This document shows, in pieces, positions 1-10,661 of a stretch of DNA of 64,000 nucleotides. Below the pieces are notes generated by a model. The model did not search any database, had not been told where the DNA came from, and worked only from the letters and a program-made list of their open reading frames with translations. The stretch spans positions 25,296,001-25,360,000 of the forward strand of contig CM075943.1 in assembly GCA_038030265.1 (NCBI GenBank), read 5' to 3'. The position numbers and the translations under genes were made by a program. The stretch comes from Corythucha ciliata. Lineage: Eukaryota > Arthropoda > Insecta > Hemiptera > Tingidae. Position 1 is the first letter of the stretch; every line of letters begins with the position of its first letter.

Positions 1-1134
1 GCACAATGACACCCAGCGCCCACGCCGCTTGATTCCACCACGGAACGGGATATTTCCACCATGTTCGTCCCAACATATTCCAAGTCTTATTTTTCCGAAA
101 ATCGTAGCGAAAAAAAAAACAAGAACGTCAGAAACTTCGATTTTCCGATTTTGTTATTGTTGGGTTACCGTCAAACGCTGGCGCCTAAATCGCGGCGTAA
201 AGTCGTCGTCAACCATAGCCGCCAGACCAAAGCCAACCAACTCGAGCGTGTCATCGAACACATTCATTTTGTGATTTTTTGTTTCACTGGACGCCTGCAA
301 CAACAACAAAAAACGTCTGCTAATGATTATAGCACAGTGCTTCCTCACTTTTCACCCCCTCCCCCTTGTACGATTTTGGCGAAATTGATAGGGGGCCCTC
401 TGCTAGCCAACACATATATTCCCTGAAAATTTCATCAAATTCGGATAAAAACTATGGAAGATATGCTTGTTACAAGGATTTGCGGACAGACAGACAGACA
501 CGAAACCGAAATTGTTCAGGAAGGTATAAAACGTGAAATGCAAGTGGAAATTTCGATTTTAAAGAAGAAAACAAAAATATTTCCTAAAAGTGAACACAAT
601 GCTTCCGTAGCTCGGAAGCAATTAATTATGCTGGCAGGGGGGAGGGAGTCACGAACTTAACGATAAATGTTGGAATACCTTTTCGGTGTCCGGAGGCTTG
701 AACTTGTCGTAGATGGTGTCAAGCGTGCTGCACTGGGGTTTTCCAACCTGTGCACCATGAGACCGTTCGAACGGTGTGTAAATGTGTTCGCGATGTCGCT
801 TAAGCATCACGTAGTCTGAAAAAATAATTATAAAAAAATAAGTATGTGATGTAATTATGTGTGGGTGGGGGGGGGGGTCGCCCCAAAACCTCAAAAGTTC
901 CTCTATGCCCCCTCTTGCCCAAGAATCAGCTCACTGACACCGATACTCACCGTTTTGTTTAAAAATAAAACTCAAAATTTGAAGGTAAACCCTATCGAGG
1001 CGCGACCACCGTAACGCGCCACTGATGAATAGGGCCGCTGCCATCATAATGCACGCGTTGCCGAGCCCCTGTAACACGTAACCGAGGAGCGTCGTCAAAA
1101 TTGTTTTAAACAGAGCCCAAAGAGCGACCACCAT
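1..1134 (-). CDS. GPAT3/4: GPAT3/4-type glycerol-3-phosphate acyltransferase, left tandem copy (partial)
   Basis: First four exons of a second acyltransferase gene, cut by the window edge. Exons on the minus strand: 951-1134, 679-815, 169-294 and 1-85 (continues outside). Phases join cleanly, and exon 3 has the same length (126 nt) and boundaries as in the copy at 1802-4670. The start ATG is at 1132-1134, followed by a hydrophobic membrane segment and LRWSRLDRVYLQILSFIFK, matching the neighbour's FRWSHLERAYVGILRFAFK. Exon 3 encodes VFDDTLELVGFG and the VDDDFTPRF motif that corresponds to the VDDEVTKRF region of vertebrate GPAT3/4. Exon 4 gives TWNMLGRTWW and then WALGVIV. The catalytic acyltransferase part lies beyond base 1, so activity cannot be judged. 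It is about 670 bp downstream of the neighbour's stop codon, in the same orientation: a tandem duplication with conserved introns. An ER membrane location is inferred from the family. Confidence 0.85.
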
Positions 1135-1788
1135 TCTCGTGCCACAACTCTCGTTGAACGCTGAGTTGTGAAAAAACTGTAGAAGAGTACTGCAATCTAC
1201 AAAATTGTCGCGTAAAATGGGCAAACAACGTAGGAGGTTAATTGTGCGGGAGAAGGTGAGAATCCCGCGTTGTTCTCCACACAAAACAATCATTAAAAAT
1301 AACAAATTTGCCTAATCAATGAATAGAATTCATAGAATTTTCACACAGTTCATGGAATATTCCCACTACAGGAAGGAGAACATAATGAACAAAAATGCTG
1401 TTAATCCGTGTATTACATCACTTACTCGATTCATTTAAACAAACGACAAAGATAATTGCTCAAATTTCCACAAGAAACTCACAAATCAGCTCGGCAGAAA
1501 CAGTCAATTCGTCAGCACGCCCCCACCAATCCACCCCGAAGGGGCCCCACGGTCTGCTCCACTCTCAAGACCCAGAAAAGGCCGTTATTCGATAGGTGAA
1601 TCGCAAAATGGTCCAAAAGTCGAGATTACGGAACAAAAAGGGCGAGAGCCAGTTTTTTCGGACCTGTTTGCCCCTTAAATGACCGATTTTTTGGCTAAAC
1701 AACCACTTTTTGTAAACATTTACTGTAACGATTAAGAGAGCGCGCTTTTGTGGTTGAAATTTTTTATGTAATAAAACGATTCTTTTTG

Positions 1789-1794
1789 TTTATT
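1789..1794 (-). promoter_or_regulatory. Poly(A) signal candidate of the complete GPAT gene
   Basis: Reads AATAAA on the minus strand, 8 nt past the acyltransferase stop codon. This is close to the stop, so it may be bypassed in favour of a later signal. Confidence 0.4.
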
Positions 1795-1801
1795 GCTAAA
1801 A

Positions 1802-4670
1802 TCATGAAAATCGACGGCTAAATGAACGCTTAGCTCTCTCTTTGTCCTCCTGTTTTAAGGCGAATCTCTTAAGGTTGCCATCCCTGTGAGGCGCACCACC
1901 ACCCCCCAAAAAACGGTTAATTTAAATCGAAATTGACGGAGGGAGGAGAAGGAGAGACAAACAAACTCACCAAGCCAATTCGTCTAAACCAGCTTTCTCC
2001 GATATGGCTCGTTTAACCCGCCGAGTGAAGTCCTCCGCCGACTCGTTATCGAGTCGCGTCATGGGCGGCAAGTACCAAACGTCACACACGACTTGCCACG
2101 AAGTGAAAACATGAAGGAGATAGCGCGGCGCTGACTGTCGGACGCTGTCCCATAAGAAATCGCAGAACATTGGGTCGTACTGTGGAGAGTAGAAGGCGAC
2201 AGGAGGGGGGGGGGCGTGAAACTCAATTTGTTTTGCAAATTGTGCTCGTTATGTCTTACTTTAACGGCGACTGGATGAACAACGTCGTGACACTCGAAGC
2301 TACCCTTTTTGAACATCATTGTCGCTGTGTTGTTCGAGCACGTTCCCTCGGGGAAAATGATGATCGGAGGATTGTCCGGTTCGCGAATGTGTTCAATTAA
2401 CCTATAATTATTTATTTTGATTTAAGAATAAAGGCGATAAATTATTAGCGCTTACATTTCTCTCATGGCGTTTCTATCAGTGGCACTCGTCCTTTCGAAC
2501 CATATTTGTGGCGCCAGCTGATGCAGCAGTTTCTGGAGCAAGCCTATGTAGCCTTTGTGCTGTTGACCGGTCTAATGGACAAGCAAACACGAAGTCATAG
2601 TTTTATACCTCCCTCTCCCCCACCACGTCACCGTGGCTTACCAATGAATAAACAGCGTCATTGAAAAACACGAACACGTCAAACGGTGACGTATGATTCG
2701 CCACCGTCAAACCTCGCTTTGGCCGATACTGACAATTGTGAAATGTGGGCGTAAAGATGCAACCGCTGAACTGGCCAAAAAATAGCGGTACTAGTCCACG
2801 GTAGACGGCTGGTCGCAAATAACTGTCTTGGGGGAGAAGGGAGGACCCCAGAATGACGACCACGCAACTGCCTAAGTACTGGTTTTTAGGTTGGAAGGAG
2901 GGGGGGGGTGGTCAGAGTGAAATGGTGGAGTGGCTGAAATGAAGAAAGGGACGCACTCACTAGAGCGATAAAACTCAAAATTCGTAACGGGAAGAGTAAA
3001 CCGTAGCGTATGACGAGACCCAGCGCCCACACCATCCCAGCCCACCACGGAATTGGTTGTTTCTCTTTTGTTCTTGACATCATATTCCAAGTCTAATTAT
3101 AGCCCTCGTCCACCAAATAGTTGAATTTAGGTGTAAAAAACACTCACAATACAACCGTTTATTTTTACCGTCAAGCGTTGACGACTAAACCGCGACGTAA
3201 ATTCATCGTCCACGACAGCCTTTAGTCCCAGGCTGACTAAGTTAACCGTTTCATCGAACACGCTCGTTTTGTGCCTCTTCCTTATACTGTTCGTCTATAA
3301 CAAATAAAAAATGAAATAAAATAAAATAAAGTCTTGAGAAGACAACAAAATACGGCGAGACATGTACAAACTTTTCCATTTTGCGTCGTCTGACAATCCA
3401 TCTCGTCATAAACTCCCTCGTTCGGTGGACAATCGTGAGGTTTTGTGTCCAGCATGGTGGACAAGAAGGAGAGTCGTCTAACAGGCGCATGATGATCGTC
3501 TTTGAGCGATTTAATGGTCGAAAGTTCTAGAAAAACAAAAACACCCAAGTGAAAGGATTTCCTCGAGTTGGAGGGGCCAACATTGGAGCGTTCTTTTCGG
3601 TCCGCGCGAAACGGACATAGGGCGGCCTGCCCTTCTATTCTGTAACTCATAACGCGTGGGTTAGCAAAATTTCCCAGCTGATTACTTTCAATTAGTCATC
3701 TTGTTTATTTCACTAACGCACGCGTTAAAGCAGCCCATACACGTACAATAAATATTGTGCAATATAGGGGTTTTACAATTAAATTGAACGTGTATGGGCA
3801 GTATTGATGGGTTGCACAGTATACAAACCATTTTTTATTTGAAAACATAAGAAAAATCAAGTAAAAACCCAAATTTTGCGCAATACATTGAACGTGTAGG
3901 GTAAACGTCAAAATATTGCACAAATTTGCCCAATAATTATTGTGCTCGTATGGACCCCTTAAGAGTTACAGAATACCCCAGCCCTGACCTTTTTATCGAG
4001 CAAATTTATCCCAGGTTGGCTTGAGAATTCATGTTTTTAATGAAACGAGTCAAAGCGGCCAAAAAGACGAAATTCGTGGGATATCCCCTTCAAGGAATCT
4101 TTTGATGGAAAATCCGTTTCAATTTAACGAGACTAGGAGCTCAGTATCGGTGCATTCTTTAACTGCCGGGCCGGGGGAATATGTATAGCAACGGCATCTC
4201 CCCCCCCCCCGTAAATACTGTACTTTAACTATTACATATACATTTTTTAATCTCGCCTGAAAATACGCAATGATAGTCGCTATTTGATTGAAAACCGAGC
4301 ACAATCCACGCATATTTATCCATGTGTTTAATGCAAATTAATTCTCCCAAGTTTCAACATTTCAAGTTACTAATTATCGAAGAATCCGGTACAAGTTAGT
4401 GATTGGACGAATTAAAACGAGTAAATTGACCTACCCACTTCCCGTGGGGGCTTAATTTAGTCCTTCAATTGAAATGAAAATAAACTCACCGCACTGTTTA
4501 AAGGCGAATCGCAAAATTCCAACGTACGCCCTTTCGAGGTGCGACCACCTGAACACAGCGTTGATGAGGGCGACAATGGCGAGCACCGTACATCCTTGCA
4601 AGACGCCCCAGGCCGCGTATTGGAGTGTCGTAGTCGCGAAAACATACAAAAACGTCGTAAACACCGACAT
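1802..4670 (-). CDS. GPAT3/4: GPAT3/4-type glycerol-3-phosphate acyltransferase, complete, 9 exons
   Basis: Minus-strand exons: 4490-4670, 3372-3526, 3169-3294, 2957-3092, 2642-2871, 2456-2571, 2260-2401, 1971-2179, 1802-1883. They sum to 1377 nt, or 458 aa, against about 456 for human GPAT4, and all phases agree. The enzyme transfers an acyl group from acyl-CoA to sn-glycerol-3-phosphate in the ER, the first step of glycerolipid synthesis. Visible motifs: an N-terminal membrane segment, WNMMSRT, the second membrane region WALGLVIRYGLLFPLRI, motif I NHTSPFD (HX4D), motif II WFER, motif III FPEGTCSNN, MMFKKGSFE, motif IV VHPVAVK, then DVWYLPPMTR and a short basic C-terminus. All catalytic motifs are intact. 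The exon 4 donor (GTGCGT) is chosen on phase; GTGAGT lies 4 nt upstream. The start ATG at 4668-4670 opens a membrane segment as in vertebrate homologues, but an upstream non-coding exon cannot be excluded. Assignment to the GPAT3/4 clade is firm; choosing between GPAT3 and GPAT4 is not possible. Confidence 0.93.
3729..3958. repeat. TTAA-flanked inverted-repeat element (MITE-like)
   Basis: About 230 bp between TTAA at 3725-3728 and TTAA at 3959-3962, upstream of the predicted first two introns' coding exons and inside GPAT intron 1 (3527-4489). Imperfect termini pair: left CCATACACGTACAATAA, right (inverted) CCATACGAGCACAATAA, followed by an ATTGTGCAATAT/ATATTGCACAA pair. There is no coding capacity. 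The TTAA target resembles that of piggyBac-type elements; that family link is an inference. Confidence 0.6.
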
Positions 4671-4969
4671 ATTGTCTCTTCTTCTCCTGCGAGGGAATAC
4701 TTTTCTCTTGTCAGGAGGGTTGTTGTTCCAAGAGAGACATACGCGTGATTTGTACGATGTGTAATTTTTGTAAGAAAATAATGAAGCGTGAAAAAAGACA
4801 TGTAATGAAAAAATAAAGAAATATTTGTGTGAAGGATGGGTGGGAGGGGGAGGTTACATGGTGAGAGTTTCGCATTATTGTTTTACAATTTTTTCCCCCT
4901 TTCATTCTTGAATTTATTGTGTGAGAAATGAAGGTTTTTAAAAATATCATTTGTGTGTAATAATAATCT

Positions 4970-5111
4970 GGGGGCCTGTTCTATAAGTTTTCAATATCAC
5001 TATCACTGTCTCTTTCCACCCGTCCTCCCAATCAACATGTGATTTAATTTGGGGCGGACGGGTGGAAAAGGATATTCCTAGGAACACTGAAATCATACAG
5101 AACAGACCCCC
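4970..5111. repeat. Inverted-repeat element of the GTTCTATAA type with TTTCCACCCGTC core
   Basis: Outer arms: GGGGGCCTGTTCTATAAG at the left and CAGAACAGACCCCC at the right (imperfect inverted match). Inside is a second inverted repeat, TTTCCACCCGTCC at 5013 and GGACGGGTGGAAA ending at 5068. The same inner core recurs at 33643-33697 and 49231-49288 inside elements with different outer arms. The outer arm type (TGTTCTATAA) recurs at 21841-22125. Confidence 0.65.
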
Positions 5112-5521
5112 TGCTCCTGTTCGACTATGCAGCGGCTCAAGAACAACACGTCCTTCACGTACAATCTAACGGGTAGCCCCCCTTCCTCCGTTGACCAGTA
5201 GCCCGCCAACCGTGCGAACAGAATTTTAAGGGTACCGACGGCTTTTTCCATATGCGAGTCGTAATTGGAGAATAATTACATTTTTAACTGCGAGACAACT
5301 GGCTAATTTCACACGGAATAAAAACGAATTTCATTAAAATTTATTAAAACCAATCCCCGGTGGATAATAATTGGAATAACCCAGTACTAAGGCTTCCTTG
5401 GGTTAGTGTATACCTGAAGACCGGCCGGGGCGCCGGCGTGAGAGCCCCAACACCAATAATTACACAATACAATAACAATATTCCACAGACAACAATAATA
5501 ATTGCAACTTTAGAAAAACTT

Positions 5522-5642
5522 ACTATACCCTGTTCAAGATAAGAATAAGCCCGATCCGTATGGTTTTTAATGTTTTATTAACGTGAAAAGGCGAAAACAA
5601 ACAGATGGATCTAAGGTATTCTTATCTTGAACAGGGTATAGT
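5522..5642. repeat. 121-bp inverted-repeat element with perfect 26-bp arms
   Basis: The left arm 5522-5547 begins ACTATACCCTGTTCAAGATA. The right arm 5617-5642 is its exact reverse complement. The 69-bp loop has no coding capacity. Perfect arms suggest a young hairpin element or MITE. Confidence 0.7.
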
Positions 5643-6420
5643 GACATTATTCAGCGGGTGAGGGAGGGGGTTGAAAGACGTAAAAACACAAAAAAACAAA
5701 CGTCGCGTGAAGAGTGCGGCTAGGGCTGTGCTAACTAGAGCAAGAAAAGAAAATGAAACGTGATGGGGGAAGGGGGCGATTATACTATACAGCCTGCGAG
5801 AATTGCATTAAACTGGCTAGGGAAAATCCGTTGCAATTCATTGATTTAATTGAAAATGGTAATATACGGAGAAGGAAATGTTTCTCTCCATTAGAGATAC
5901 TATAGTGGGAAGGGGAGGAAACGCTCCGAATTTTAACAATTCCTCGCCCAGCAGTTTCTTTGTTAATGAATTCGCTCATAAACAGTAAAAATACATCGAA
6001 GCACCTGACAACAAAGCGTGATATCAAGGACCCACAATACGCCGCCGTAAGGCTGGTCGATCTTTCTCGACTCCCCCATCACAGAGGCGTTCAATCGTGC
6101 AAAACCGCGTTGTAAGGTTGTGACATAGGCGGATCTAAGCGAAGTAAACCGCAGAATATCCCCCCCCCTCTCGTGACGGTCAACTCGAGCTTTAAAACAT
6201 TAGTTTTATAACATAGGGGAGGGGATGTGGGTGATGGTGGGGGGTGTCCTGAGTGATTGGTAGGGGTTCCCCCCCCCCCTGAGAGAGGTGCCAGATCCGC
6301 CCTTGGGCGGTGGAAGAGTGTGAGATTGCACAGACAAATAAGGAAGGAGGTTGTTTAAAACAAATATTTCACTTTATCAGTACTTTTAAAGCTTAAACTA
6401 CGAGGGTTAGTAGGTGATGT

Positions 6421-6656
6421 ATGCATGAAACTGTATCCGTAGGAGCCTACGTTGTCTGTCTTTCCTCGTTGAGGAGCGTTAAACACGAACCAGTTTCGGC
6501 TGCTCGCCATCTTCAGTGTCTGGAAGTACAACTGAAACAGTGTGGTACTGGTATCTCCCCCCCCCCTGTATTTATACCCCGTCGTAAGCCGCGTAAAACG
6601 CGCCTCAACGAGGAAAGACAGACAACGTAGGCTCCTACGGCTACAGTTTCATGCAT
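6421..6656. repeat. Inverted-repeat element with 53-bp arms (family also at 23900-24060)
   Basis: The left arm 6421-6473 starts ATGCATGAAACTGTA. The right arm 6604-6656 is its reverse complement with one mismatch. The loop contains CGCCATCTTCAG and an ACTGAAAC block. A diverged half copy lies at about 23908-24060 (TGCTGAAGATGG, CTCAACGAGGGAAGACAGGC, ACTAACCCTCTTAGTTTAAG). This is a dispersed non-autonomous element. Confidence 0.75.
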
Positions 6657-9178
6657 GCATTACCTGTTTTTAGTGCCCCACTCCCGCCCCATTTGACAAG
6701 GAATCAGTGAGGAAAAGTCCTCGTACTTCGCAAGAAAAAGTTCATTTTTGCTGTTGCAATGGCGAGGCGTTAAAGTTTGAAATTTGCAGAACATTTTGAG
6801 ATTCCTGCCCCAGTGGGGCGTCCTTTATGCTCAGAGTAGTGAGGAGGACACTATACAGTCAGTTTGGCAAGGGAGGAGATAATTTTTGGGAAAAATTAAA
6901 ACCGCTTAGAATTTCAAGTGATGGTGATCCGGAACACACGGAAGAAAATCTCCCCCTTCACTTATGAATTATCTTTAACCCCCCCCCCCCCACAAAAACC
7001 AGGAAACTCAATAACATGTTTTCCCTTTACGGACGTTTTATGGCTTGGATGACACTTGATAATTCGACTTGAGAAGGAAGGACCAATTTCAATATGGTGG
7101 GGGGGGGGGTTCAGTAACTCGCTTGAGGGATTCTGTGGCGAGATGCCCCTTACTTCAGAGAACGGGGCTGAAGTAAAAAGAAAAAAACACAAAAAAGTTA
7201 GGCAGAAAAACGTGTAATTGATGGGTCGTGCGGGTCATTGCATACTCAATCGACTGTTCGGCAGTCCCAAGGAAGATTCTCGATGCTCAAAAACGACGCT
7301 CTGATTGGTTAAAGCCCACAGCTCAGATTTAATGGCGTAGAAAGAGTCCCAGGAAAAGCCTTGACGCGTGCAGAGCTCGCTGAGTAGCTCTGGAGTCATG
7401 AGAATGGATTAAAACGAACGATGAAGTAAAACGCTCACTTCCAGCGACTTTAAAGGGCATTGTTAGTCCCCCAGGCAAGCGTGTTTTGGCCGGGAACAGC
7501 CGCATTTGTCAATTGACCGCGAGACTCATAAGCCGCGTCCGGCTCAAATCGGTGCATTTGGGGAAAAATGACTTAAACTCGTAAAAAACGCCCACTTAAC
7601 CCCTGGACGATTCGCAAAATTTATCAAAATCCAACGCTGGCAGTTCCACCCAGAAGCTCCTCCTCAGGAGATCCAGAGAAATCTATAGAATTGTCAAATA
7701 AACCATGCTTCTCCCTTTTTCGAGAGAAAAAAAAAAACGGTGTCAAAGTCAACGGGACACTCATCGCTGTTATCATAGAAATACAGAAAGAACGAAAAAA
7801 CCACGAGGTGGACTATCCTCTCACCCCTACCCAGTACACACAGAACGCAGGGCAACATAGTGGCCTTGTGGAACGAGCACGACCGTCCAAAAGGCCGCCG
7901 ACAGTCCAAAAAATGCGATGAAAAGGACTAAATCGGACTCGATTCTGCGCGAAAACAATTCGATACCAAAAAGCTTTGAAGTTGTACTACGTTGTCCCTT
8001 TTTCAACGGCGGTTGTTCCGTCCTAACCAGAACAATAGGATGTGGCAGGATCATAACAAACCCCCGCACACGGAAGCTTCCATCCCCTCAGCCCCGACCC
8101 CTTCATAATTCGATACCAAAAAGCACTACAATTGAATCTATTTAATTCGTAGATTTTGTTCATAACAAAATATTTTATCACAAAGTCGAATAAATTAAAA
8201 TATTCTATGTAGTAAATAAAGGTATTGCACCTCGGAAACGAAACAAATTATTCATTATATATATATATATAAGGCTATCTTAAAGTGCTTACCCTCGAAT
8301 AACAAAGCTTTTAAGACAAAATTCAAAGCTCTACAAAACGGCTAAAATTTAGGTCATTTGATCATAGTAATTTTTTTTTATCATTGCTAAATAGTCCTAA
8401 AGTTTTTGTAATTTAACACACAAACAACGATAACACGCCGCTAAAAAGAGTTCGCGAGCATTGAAACCCTTCAAACATGAGCCATTTCACGATATGTTAA
8501 GCATTTTTTTCGGTCAGAGGCCAACGCTTTGCGGAGATGGCACTAGCGTTTTTTGGGGAAAAAATTAATTAAAAAAAAACTTAATCGTAGAGAAGAGAGT
8601 TGTTTCATTAAAAAAAGGAACAATTAAACTTAAAAAGTTGGACGGTAAGGCTATAATAAAACGAAAAAAAAAAAATATATGGCAAGACTTATACGAATCC
8701 CCTGTATTTACGAAAAGACGCTATTTTTAATTGAAAATAGTCTCTGTACAAATATCACAACGAAAGAGCCGCATTCCCGACAAGAAAACAAACAAGTGCC
8801 CATCGTAAGTACAAAAATACTTTCTTCTGTAAATTGTTCGTTGCAGTCGCCCGAACTCTTTTTTTTAAACAAAATTACGTCATGTTGAAGAGAGAGTGCT
8901 CAAGAGTCAAAAAACTTGGAATGTCCGAAGCGCCTCATATAATTAAGGACTTTACCGACAGTGGTTGGTTTGGGGGGGGGGGGAATGGCCAGGGAGGGAT
9001 TGTTGGTAGGGCGGGCGTCGGTATTACAGAGTCGTCTTGTTCGAATTGTTAAATTCTAGTCTGTTTAAAAATTAGCTAGGTACTTACTTTTTTCCTTTCA
9101 AGATTGTTGAAATTTCGGCAATGACTAACCTTTTTTAATTCAAATTAAAGCATTATAGGCTAAGACACGGTGGAGTCA

Positions 9179-10628
9179 TCATTCGCCGGAGTCTAGCCAT
9201 TTCCTTTCTTCGTCTATTCTTTCGAAACAGTCCAACATGAAATTAAACTGAAAATAGAAGAGTAAAATTAACGCCCACTCATTGCAACTTGAATTTTCAG
9301 CAAATTAGGTTCTTACGTATGGTGTTAAAATTTTTATCCATCTCGCGTTTTTATCGCCTTTGTGGTATTGAAAAGAAAATGACATGCCCTCTTCGTCGAT
9401 TTCCCACTGTTTAATAGTCGTCCAAGGGAATTCAACAACTTGACCCTAATGAAGAGATAAATTTAGGAGTTCAGAGGGGAGGGAACACCATTAAAAAAAA
9501 GTTCAAATAACCTCCAGTGTTCCGTCACTTTGACAGGCGTGTAGCTTGAAAGCTGGGAATCCAACGGAGGGAACAACGTGACCCTCTTTGCGACTGTCGC
9601 AGGCGCAGTGTGGAAAAACAATTTCACCGTAGCCGGGCAACTCTTTGGCTAATTTCAAGTACTGTGAAAGGGGAAGGGGAAGCGTTTTGAGATCTCACAA
9701 ACAGTGAATACTAAAAATAAAAAATAAAAAAACGTACGTCGTGTTTTCGCCAAGAGTCCTGCAGTGCTTTCAACTGGTACAGTCGATCCGACGGCTGTAT
9801 ATGGCCTCGGTCGACGGAGTCAACTGCCATCCAAAACAGGTAGAGCGTTGCTAGGTCGTCAGACATGGTTCGTAGCTCAATGGCAGGGGCGAAGAGCCAC
9901 CGTCGAATACACAGACACGTGGAACTCGCCGTCGAATAATTTTGAATGTAAATACTGTGCGGATATTCTGAGGGCTGTAATTTCCTTTCTGGAGGGTTGA
10001 GGGAGATGGAGAACAAAATTAGCCACCACTTCTTTTCAGCTGGGGATGGGGAGATTACCGAAATTGTACTCGACGATTTCAAAAATGTAGAAATATTTCG
10101 ACATTGCACTCGACAATTTAATACGGTCAACCACTGCCTCGTACACATCGGTAGCGGTCGAATTTTTCCTCACGGTCACCGTGACAATCTCCCTATCGGG
10201 TAGTAATACTTTCAAGTCAACGGGTGAAATATTGCCCTGCGAATTAAAAAAATGCGATTAGTGACGCGCGCAAACTCGCTGTCGTCGAGAGACTCACCTG
10301 TTGGTCTTCTGTGTCAGTTAGAAACTGGTGCATGACGTCACTCTCGGCGATGACACGAACCGCGCATACCTTTTCCAAGTAGAGCTCGAGCCCGCGTCTT
10401 CGTTGATCGACTTGTTGACCACTTAGACTGTTCGAAAGAACGACGTATATTCAAAGGAACAGTGTGTACAAATTAAAACGCCAAATTCACTCACGCGAAA
10501 GGCCATTTTCCGGGTAATTTGGGAAAATTAAAACCGACGAACTCTTTTTTCAAGTTATTATGCAGGTGGGCGAACTCGCGGTATCGCCTCGAACACAAAT
10601 GACGGCCCGCCATATAAATATTGAAAAC

Positions 10629-10661
<33 letters not shown>

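Larger units (their letters stand above)
4671..9178. other. Gene-free stretch between the GPAT and SNX27 genes
   Basis: No exon with a recognisable protein was found on either strand. It holds three inverted-repeat elements (4970-5111, 5522-5642, 6421-6656), several poly(G)/poly(C) tracts (for example near 6271, 6980, 7099 and 8971), a short TA run near 8258, and a fragment near 7200-7262 resembling one in the AREL1 intron. The GPAT promoter should lie just above 4670. Confidence 0.6.
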
